Below, one piece after another: positions 1 to 4,539 of a DNA stretch of 7,607 nt. A program made the translations under genes and the position numbers. Below the pieces are notes generated by a model that saw only the letters and a list, made by a program, of their open reading frames with translations, had not been told where the DNA came from and ran no database searches. Each line of letters starts with the position of its first letter. Within the stretch, counting starts at the first letter, position 1. The DNA is from Bacteroidales bacterium (GTDB lineage: Bacteria > Bacteroidota > Bacteroidia > Bacteroidales > P3), in NCBI GenBank assembly GCA_900771365.1, contig CAAGNU010000114.1, positions 1 to 7,607 on the forward strand. The letters run 5' to 3'.

Positions 1-138
1 CTCGCATCACTGCAATGTGCATTACACGGCTGCAAATCGACCTCGCATCACTGCAATGTGCATTACACGGCTGCAAATAGACCTCGCATCACTGCAATGT
101 GCATTACACGGCTGCAAATCGACCTCGCATCATTGCAA
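1..138. repeat. 41-bp tandem repeat array, 3.4 copies, cut by the window edge
   Basis: Copies lie at 1-41, 42-82 and 83-123, with a partial fourth copy at 124-138. Each starts with CTCGCATCACTGCAATGTGC. Copy 2 differs from the others at position 79 (A for C), and the partial copy has T for C at 133 before homology stops. The array touches the first base, so more copies may lie outside the window. There are no spacers between copies, so this is not a CRISPR array. The unit length is not a multiple of three (41 = 3x13+2), so each added copy shifts the frame, while three copies (123 bp) restore it. Confidence 0.95.
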
Positions 139-267
139 AGAGACTTTACAGCACTGTTTCATAGTTGTGCAATGATGCGAGAAGCATTACATGACATTCG
201 CGATGATCCTACCGCCGCACAAAGTCGTGTTTCCGCATGGATTCACGTTCTTGCAGAGATTCGATAA
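1..267 (+). CDS. 3' end of an unrecognised reading frame containing the 41-bp repeats (partial)
   Basis: Frame 1 is open from the first base to a TAA at 265-267, giving 88 residues without a start inside the frame that must be used. The first ATG in this frame is at 58, inside repeat copy 2. The first 41 codons are the tandem repeat read successively in its three phases. The motif LASLQ therefore appears at the start of copy 1 and again at the start of the partial copy 4, exactly 41 residues later. The last 40 or so residues (from RDFTALFHSC to HVLAEIR) look like a normal helical, charged protein tail and are not repetitive. I do not recognise the family. It may be the C-terminal end of a longer gene entering from the left, or a chance open frame over a repeat. 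It is the only candidate gene on the plus strand. Confidence 0.35.
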   Translation, partial: LASLQCALHGCKSTSHHCNVHYTAANRPRITAMCITRLQIDLASLQRDFTALFHSCAMMREALHDIRDDPTAAQSRVSAWIHVLAEIR

Positions 268-347
268 CATAGTTCGATCTTCCGAGTGACCCTTTCAGTA
301 GCACGAGCCGGAATTGACGAAAGGATGGATGGTTACATCATCGTAAC

Positions 348-386
348 TCAGCCAACGAGAACACATATAACTCACCAATTGGCTGA
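348..386. repeat. Inverted repeat downstream of the antitoxin-like gene
   Basis: TCAGCCAA at 348-355 and TTGGCTGA at 379-386 are perfect 8-bp complements around a 23-base loop. The right arm overlaps the palindrome CCAATTGG (375-382). It lies 8 to 46 bases past the stop codon of the leftward gene ending at 394, so it could act in its transcript end. There is no T-run after the stem on the minus strand, so it is not a standard intrinsic terminator. The rest of the 268-393 gap shows nothing I can name. Confidence 0.5.
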
Positions 387-393
387 TTGAGAA

Positions 394-861
394 TTAAAAG
401 AATCCGTTGTAAAAAGCACGTGTTTGGACATAGCTTGGCTCGTAATAGGCACTGGTATTATAATTGTCGATAATTTCACAGATTGGAGAGTGATAGACCT
501 GTTGAATCTTTTCGACCAAAGCACCGTCTTGAGCCACAGAGTTGATGAGTCGAGCATACACTTTCCCCATCTGTATGTCGGAGGGGACGTAGTCTGTATA
601 TTGAGGATTGACCTGAGTCACATCAAAATCTCCCATCTCAATATGGTATTCCTCTACCCACTCGGCTACGACCTGTTCTGGATTTAGGCAATGGTTAGTA
701 TCAGCTATAGAGAGTTGGTGCGCGAGTCCTTCCGCTCCCAACCGATCCACAACATAACGATTACGCTGCTTGACAACTCGCGCAGTTCGCTCAATTATGT
801 AGCAGACAAAATACAAGTCGTTGAAGGTTATCTCCTCGTCGGGGAAATAGATGTTCGTCAT
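394..861 (-). CDS. DUF3791-like protein, probable antitoxin of the adjacent DUF3990 gene
   Basis: This 155-residue protein is probably cytoplasmic, with no signal peptide or membrane segment. Residues 14-80 (from NDLYFVCYIIERTA through LGAEGLAHQL and HCLNPEQVVAEWVEEY to GDFD) resemble, from memory, the helical DUF3791 type of protein. That type commonly sits beside DUF3990 genes in Bacteroidota and Firmicutes. Residues 81-155 are a longer tail with a PSDIQMGKVYARLI segment and an aromatic end (AYYEPSY, then AFYNGFF). This tail is absent from the short 70-residue members I recall. The start ATG at 861 overlaps the TGA stop of the preceding gene as ATGA (858-861), which suggests translational coupling and a fixed stoichiometry. 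I infer that it neutralises the DUF3990 protein. No DNA-binding motif is evident, so whether it also autoregulates is unknown. It could instead be an accessory or immunity protein. Confidence 0.7.
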   Translation of the reverse strand: MTNIYFPDEEITFNDLYFVCYIIERTARVVKQRNRYVVDRLGAEGLAHQLSIADTNHCLNPEQVVAEWVEEYHIEMGDFDVTQVNPQYTDYVPSDIQMGKVYARLINSVAQDGALVEKIQQVYHSPICEIIDNYNTSAYYEPSYVQTRAFYNGFF

Positions 862-1313
862 AGCTGGTAATGTGTTTTATAGGTTATCGTGTGTAATGCC
901 TTATCCGTACAGAAAAGAATCTGATGTGTTGGATGCTTGAATTTTGCCAGTTCCCAAAACGCCGCCCTCGAAATACGGCCATTGAGATAATCTTCCACAA
1001 AGTCCCAAACTTCGTCATCTGCCATAGGACCTTCAACAATGTCAAACTGGTGGGTTTCTCCATGACGGCATTCAGCAACAAAATCGAGCCATTCATCCGT
1101 CATGTTCGGAAAACGTTTGACGTTGAGACTTTCATCGGGAAGGTACTCGTAAACACAAACAATGTGAGCATTGCGCTTTGATAAAGCCCAACGCTGTGCT
1201 TGACGCTCGAATTGAGTGCAGTAAAAGCCAAATCCGAAATCTTTGTGAAATCCAGTGACACGTATTTCTGGATTTGTGATAACCATGTTCGTACCGTGGT
1301 AAAGTGTAATCAT
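858..1313 (-). CDS. DUF3990-type ADP-ribosyltransferase-fold protein, probable toxin
   Basis: The protein has 151 residues starting MITLYHGT. The frame stays open upstream to 1523, but that part overlaps hflX, is unlike any protein, and leaves YHGT at the expected N-terminus, so I chose the ATG at 1313. Visible DUF3990 hallmarks are YHGT (5-8), DFGFGFYCT (25-33), the AQRWA helix (39-43), NVKRFPN then EWLDFV (64-79), FDIVEGPMADD (90-100) and HQILFCTDKAL (130-140). As I recall, Pfam places DUF3990 in the ADP-ribosyltransferase clan. By that model His6, Tyr31 and Gln131 would be the three NAD-site positions, with Gln in place of the classical Glu. The target is unknown; it could be a cellular protein or nucleic acid, or NAD itself. 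The gene lies 50 bp after the hflX stop on the same strand and overlaps its partner by 4 bp, toxin first. It looks poorer in G+C than hflX, in keeping with horizontal gain. Family assignment is firm; toxicity is inferred. Confidence 0.82.
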   Translation of the reverse strand: MITLYHGTNMVITNPEIRVTGFHKDFGFGFYCTQFERQAQRWALSKRNAHIVCVYEYLPDESLNVKRFPNMTDEWLDFVAECRHGETHQFDIVEGPMADDEVWDFVEDYLNGRISRAAFWELAKFKHPTHQILFCTDKALHTITYKTHYQL

Positions 1314-1363
1314 AATATATATATTGGTATTTATGGTGTGGCGATTGTATCTTTCTCGGTGAA

Positions 1364-2668
1364 TCAGTAGAGGAAATTGTTGTAGGGGTAGCGGATGGCG
1401 TGGATTTTCTTTATCTCGCCGTACATCATGTCGCGGAGGGCTTCGATGTTCTGGCGGTCGGCGGCGCTGATGAAGATGACTTTGTTGTCGCCCATCTGCC
1501 CGGCAAGACTTTTGGACATCCACGACTCCTGCAGCATCTCCAGCGACCAGTTGGCCTTGGTCATCGGCGTGAGGTCGTCCTCCTCTTTCTCAATATAGGT
1601 GTAGGCGTCGATTTTGTTGAAGACGAGGATGGTGGGCTTGTCGTTGGCACCGATTTCCTCAAGGGTCTTGTTGACGGCGTTGATCTGCTCTTCGTAGTTG
1701 GGGTGCGAGATATCGACGACATGCAGCAGGATGTCGGCCTCGCAGACCTCGTCGAGGGTCGATTTGAACGACTCAACAAGGGCATGAGGCAACTTGCGGA
1801 TGAAGCCCACGGTGTCGGTGAGCAGGAACGGGAGGTTGCCGAAGACGACCTTGCGGACGGTGGTGTCGAGGGTGGCGAAGAGCTTGTTCTCGGCGAAGAC
1901 GTCGCTCTTGCTGAGGAGGTTCATGAGGGTAGATTTGCCCACGTTGGTGTATCCCACAAGGGCCACACGCACAAGGCTTTCGCGGTTCTTTCGCTGCTGC
2001 ACCTTCTGCTTGTCAATCGACTGGAGTTTCTCTTTGAGGAGGGCTATCTTCTCGGTGATGAGGCGGCGGTCGGTCTCTATCTGCGTCTCGCCCGGGCCGC
2101 GCATACCGATGCCGCCGCGCTGGCGTTCAAGGTGCGTCCACATTCGGGTGAGGCGCGGCAGCATGTACTGAAGCTGCGCGAGCTCCACCTGCGTTTTGGC
2201 GATAGAGGTGCGGGCACGCTTGGCAAAGATGTCGAGGATGAGGGTCGTGCGGTCGAGGATGCGGCAGCCGAACTCGCGTTCGAGGTTGCGGAGCTGTGCC
2301 GGCGAGAGCTCGTCGTCGAAGACGAGGAAGTCGGCATCGAGGGCGTTCTTATATTCCTTAATCTCTTCGAGCTTGCCGCTGCCGACGTAGGTGCGAGTGT
2401 CGGGGCGGTCCAGTTTCTGCACCACCTGCTTGACGGCGATGCCGCCGGCGGTGTCGAGAAGGAAGGCGAGCTCATCGAGACATTCCTGGGTGCGTTCCAT
2501 GGTGGTGCCGCTGGCACACACGCTGACGAGGATGGCCTTTTCGGGCACCACTTCGGTGCTGAATGTGTTGCGTTCCTGCGGCGTCGGACGCTTGGCGGGG
2601 GCGTTTTCGGCATCCCACGCCCCCGTAGGACTCTTCCATTTGCCGTGATTATTGGGTTTCCAAGACAT
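1364..2668 (-). CDS. hflX: HflX, ribosome-associated GTPase
   Basis: HflX binds the 50S subunit and, in studied bacteria, splits stalled or hibernating 70S ribosomes using its N-terminal domain and GTPase cycle, notably after heat or antibiotic stress. The 434 residues are close to the family norm (E. coli 426). The N-terminal HflX domain spans about 45-180, with TYVGSGKLEEI at 93-103 and FDDELSPAQLRNLE at 117-130. The glycine-rich linker GGIGMRGPGETQIETDRR is at 185-202, followed by a coiled helix. GTPase motifs are G1 GYTNVGKS (239-246), a switch-I threonine in LDTT (267-270), G3 DTVGF (285-289), G4 NKID (351-354) and G5 SA (401-402). All are intact. Residues 358-395 (EKEEDDLTP to the MSKSLAG stretch) form an insertion between G4 and G5 that I recall from Bacteroidales homologues. 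Residues 1-44 are polar and poorly conserved. The ATG at 2668 lies 54 bp beyond the glycosyltransferase stop, and no Shine-Dalgarno site is visible, as is usual in this phylum. Confidence 0.97.
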   Translation of the reverse strand: MSWKPNNHGKWKSPTGAWDAENAPAKRPTPQERNTFSTEVVPEKAILVSVCASGTTMERTQECLDELAFLLDTAGGIAVKQVVQKLDRPDTRTYVGSGKLEEIKEYKNALDADFLVFDDELSPAQLRNLEREFGCRILDRTTLILDIFAKRARTSIAKTQVELAQLQYMLPRLTRMWTHLERQRGGIGMRGPGETQIETDRRLITEKIALLKEKLQSIDKQKVQQRKNRESLVRVALVGYTNVGKSTLMNLLSKSDVFAENKLFATLDTTVRKVVFGNLPFLLTDTVGFIRKLPHALVESFKSTLDEVCEADILLHVVDISHPNYEEQINAVNKTLEEIGANDKPTILVFNKIDAYTYIEKEEDDLTPMTKANWSLEMLQESWMSKSLAGQMGDNKVIFISAADRQNIEALRDMMYGEIKKIHAIRYPYNNFLY

Positions 2669-2693
2669 GACTATCTAATTGAGAAGTTTTGAG

Positions 2694-2739
2694 TAATGAA
2701 TAATAAGTGGGGCATTCATTATTCAATATTCATTATTCA
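2694..2739. repeat. AT-rich direct and inverted repeat spanning the glycosyltransferase stop and the hflX leader
   Basis: ATTCATTATTCA occurs twice, at 2714-2725 and 2728-2739, 14 bp apart. Inverted partners lie to the left: TAATGAATA (2694-2702) pairs with TATTCATTA (2727-2735), and TGAATAAT (2697-2704) pairs with ATTATTCA (2718-2725). The two stems are mutually exclusive. Similar ATGAATTAT-style runs are common between genes in Bacteroidota, from memory. On the minus strand the element contains the last codons and stop of the glycosyltransferase and lies just before hflX. It could slow or end transcription between the two genes, but there is no GC-rich stem plus U-run. Confidence 0.8.
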
Positions 2740-3919
2740 CAACGCTCTTGAGGACGGCTTCGAGCTGCTGGCAGGAGGTCTCCCAGCTGAAGTGGTCGAG
2801 AGCATACTGGCGGCCGCTCTGGGCAAGGCTGGCACGCTTGTCGGCATCGCGCAGAAGGCTGACAATATGGGCGGCAAAGGCTTCGGCATTGTCGCCTATG
2901 AGCACCTCGCTGCCGTCGCGGGCGCCGAGGGAGTCGTTAGCAATGGAGGTGGTGACGCAGGGCAGCTGCATGGCCATGGCTTCAAGGAGCTTGTTCTGCA
3001 AGCCGGAGCCCGTGAGCATTGGTGCGACAAAGATGGAGGAGGCAGCATAGCATTCGCGAATGTCGGCCACATAGCCCGATACGGAGACCTTGTCGGAGGC
3101 CAGGTTGCTAACGCCGTGCTTGGGGTTGGCGCCAGCCAAAAGGACGGTGGATCCGGGCACCTCTTTCCACACTAAGGGCATGACCTCTTTGACGAGGTAC
3201 TGAGCGGCGTGGACGTTAGGCTCATAGCCCATGTTGCCGCAGAAGACGATGTCCCACTTAGGGGCTGCCCCAGCAGGGCTGGGAATCTTCGTGCGGTCAA
3301 AGAAATCGAAATCGACGCCATTGGGAATGATATGTATCTCACCGTTCTTCGGACGCGGGATGGCGTCGCTGTCGGGCTCTGAGATAATGGTGAGGGCATC
3401 GAAAATCTTGAAGGCGTTATACTCGGTGGAGCGCAGCATCTTGAACTCGAAATGGAGTATATAGTGCCAGAGGCCGCGGGTCTGGTCCATGCGGCGCTCG
3501 GTGTTCATGGAGAGGGCGTCCTGATAGTCCATGACCTTGGGGTAAGGCAGACGGCTGATCCACGGCATGGTGCGCACCATCTGGCTGTAGATGACGTCGG
3601 GCCGCACCTTGCGAACAAACTCTTTGACAGCCTTGCGTGCCTTGCGGGAGTCCCAGTAGCCTATCTGCAGCGACTTGGTGTGCAGATAGTTGCGGACGAT
3701 GTTCTTGTAGTTGACCAGTTTGGGAGAGCTGACGCAGCAGATGTCCTGACAGTAGGGACGCAACTGTTCCACGTGTTCAGGCAGCACCTTGGTGTGCGAG
3801 ACGCAGAAGAGATATATCTCGTTGTTCTTCGACAGTTCCTTTATTTGGTTATAAGCACGAAGTTTGTCTCCTTTTTCCAAAGGATACGGGAAACGGGGCA
3901 GCGCGACTAATATTTTCAT
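2723..3919 (-). CDS. GT4-type glycosyltransferase (GT-B fold)
   Basis: The enzyme is predicted to transfer a sugar from a nucleotide donor to a glycan or lipid-linked acceptor on the cytoplasmic face of the membrane; donor and acceptor are unknown. The N-terminal Rossmann half begins MKILVALPRFPYPLEKGDKLRAY (1-23). The PxxxGDK(I/L)R pattern resembles the TIGR03087-type exopolysaccharide transferases. The linker carries IIPNGVDFDFF (197-207). The C-terminal donor half has FCGNMGYEPN (226-235), LLAGANP (260-266), SGYVADI (281-287) and GSGLQNKLLEAMAMQLPCVTT (304-324). In the last motif the second Glu of the GT4 EX7E pair is Glu313, and the first Glu is replaced, as in relatives I recall. The length of 398 residues is normal, and no membrane segment is evident. 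The ATG at 3919 starts directly on the conserved strand. No other polysaccharide genes surround it. The last residues (VNNEY) and stop are encoded by the intergenic repeat. A hflX co-transcript is possible. Confidence 0.92.
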   Translation of the reverse strand: MKILVALPRFPYPLEKGDKLRAYNQIKELSKNNEIYLFCVSHTKVLPEHVEQLRPYCQDICCVSSPKLVNYKNIVRNYLHTKSLQIGYWDSRKARKAVKEFVRKVRPDVIYSQMVRTMPWISRLPYPKVMDYQDALSMNTERRMDQTRGLWHYILHFEFKMLRSTEYNAFKIFDALTIISEPDSDAIPRPKNGEIHIIPNGVDFDFFDRTKIPSPAGAAPKWDIVFCGNMGYEPNVHAAQYLVKEVMPLVWKEVPGSTVLLAGANPKHGVSNLASDKVSVSGYVADIRECYAASSIFVAPMLTGSGLQNKLLEAMAMQLPCVTTSIANDSLGARDGSEVLIGDNAEAFAAHIVSLLRDADKRASLAQSGRQYALDHFSWETSCQQLEAVLKSVVNNEY

Positions 3920-3956
3920 AAGCGATTTTTATTTCTTTGGTGAAATGTAAACGATG

Positions 3957-3989
3957 TTTGTTTACCCATTAGCAGGATTGATATATTTG
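3957..3989 (+). promoter_or_regulatory. Possible Bacteroidota-type promoter facing right (antisense)
   Basis: TATATTTG at 3982-3989 fits the -7 consensus TAnnTTTG. TTTG at 3957-3960 lies 21 bp upstream, slightly long for the -33 element. A TATAAT also lies at 3990-3995. It points right, into the antisense strand of the DUF4348 gene, where there is no convincing plus-strand gene. In such AT-rich DNA a chance match is quite likely. Confidence 0.2.
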
Positions 3990-4018
3990 TATAATTAATG
4001 TGTCAGGCGAAACGAGTA

Positions 4019-4441
4019 TCACATGCTCATATCTATTACTTTTGTCAAAATCCAAGAACCGTCTTTGGGGGTGAAATAATGTTCAATCCGAATACCGTTA
4101 TCAGCTCCATTAATAACGACACAGTATGTCCCATCTTCCTTCAGTTCCAGAATATTTGTAACGAATCTTTCCGATTCATCCATGCCCCATAATATCCAAT
4201 CTTCCTTATTCACCCATGAAGTATCAGAAGAACACTCAGCCTCATCACAAGACATATCCACACTCACCCAGGGCAACGAGTCCGGCATGTGTGACTTTTG
4301 GAATTCTAAATCGTCAACGTACGCTTGGAAAAAATCATCAAAAGTCTTAAAGCTATCAACTTTCGAATCTTTTTGCGTGGAACACCAAGTGAACGACATG
4401 GTGGCGATTATTACCCCTACCAAAAGAAAAACTTTATTCAT
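4019..4441 (-). CDS. Small exported DUF4348-like protein, possible lipoprotein
   Basis: The 140-residue protein starts with a clear export signal: MNK, then a hydrophobic core VFLLVGVIIATMSF (4-17), then Cys20. The residues before Cys20 are FTW, a poor lipobox, so lipidation is doubtful, although many Bacteroidota lipoproteins have loose boxes. The mature part resembles DUF4348 proteins as I remember them. It has FKTFDDFFQAYVDDLEFQKSHM (31-52, the FxxFFxxFxxDxxFQ pattern) and ends in a strand-rich NTF2-like pattern (VVINGADNGIRIEHYFTPKDGSWILTKV, 108-135). Three further cysteines lie in the mature part (65, 70, 107), and two of them could form a disulfide in the periplasm. The function of this family is not known to me. 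It lies 98 bp after the topoisomerase stop and 99 bp before the glycosyltransferase on the same strand, and looks poorer in G+C than both. The ATG at 4441 is the only start that gives the signal sequence. Confidence 0.65.
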   Translation of the reverse strand: MNKVFLLVGVIIATMSFTWCSTQKDSKVDSFKTFDDFFQAYVDDLEFQKSHMPDSLPWVSVDMSCDEAECSSDTSWVNKEDWILWGMDESERFVTNILELKEDGTYCVVINGADNGIRIEHYFTPKDGSWILTKVIDMSM

Positions 4442-4500
4442 AATAACTGCTATTCAAATTAATCTAAGATGACAAGACATTGAAATGATGTAGATTTAGA

Positions 4501-4523
4501 TATAATAAGGTATCCTATTTATA
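4501..4523 (-). terminator. Weak AT-rich hairpin after the topoisomerase gene
   Basis: TATAATAAGG (4501-4510) and CCTATTTATA (4514-4523) form 10-bp arms with two central mismatches around a 3-base loop. The element begins 16 bases past the topoisomerase stop. The stem is AT-rich and no U-tract follows, so any termination would be weak; it may only be a chance palindrome. Confidence 0.25.
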
Positions 4524-4539
4524 GATTATTAATTATCAG

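Noticed and set aside
1..138. CRISPR array
   Set aside because: The 41-bp copies are directly adjacent with no unique spacers.
372..687. Short open frames at 372-557 (minus) and 424-687 (plus) overlapping the antitoxin-like gene
   Set aside because: Both are alternative-frame shadows of the 155-residue gene, which has family similarity and a coupled start.
1314..1523. Longer start for the DUF3990 gene at 1523
   Set aside because: It would add 70 Arg/His/Pro-rich residues read from the hflX coding region out of frame; the family starts at the LYHGT strand.
1400..2692. 430-codon open frame on the plus strand opposite hflX
   Set aside because: It is a shadow of the GC-rich hflX codons; its protein is Val/Glu/Gly/Asp-rich with no domain, while hflX has all GTPase motifs on the other strand.
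3998..4192. Small plus-strand gene beginning after the TATATTTG box
   Set aside because: Antisense to the DUF4348 gene, no family resemblance, and composition as expected from the opposite strand.
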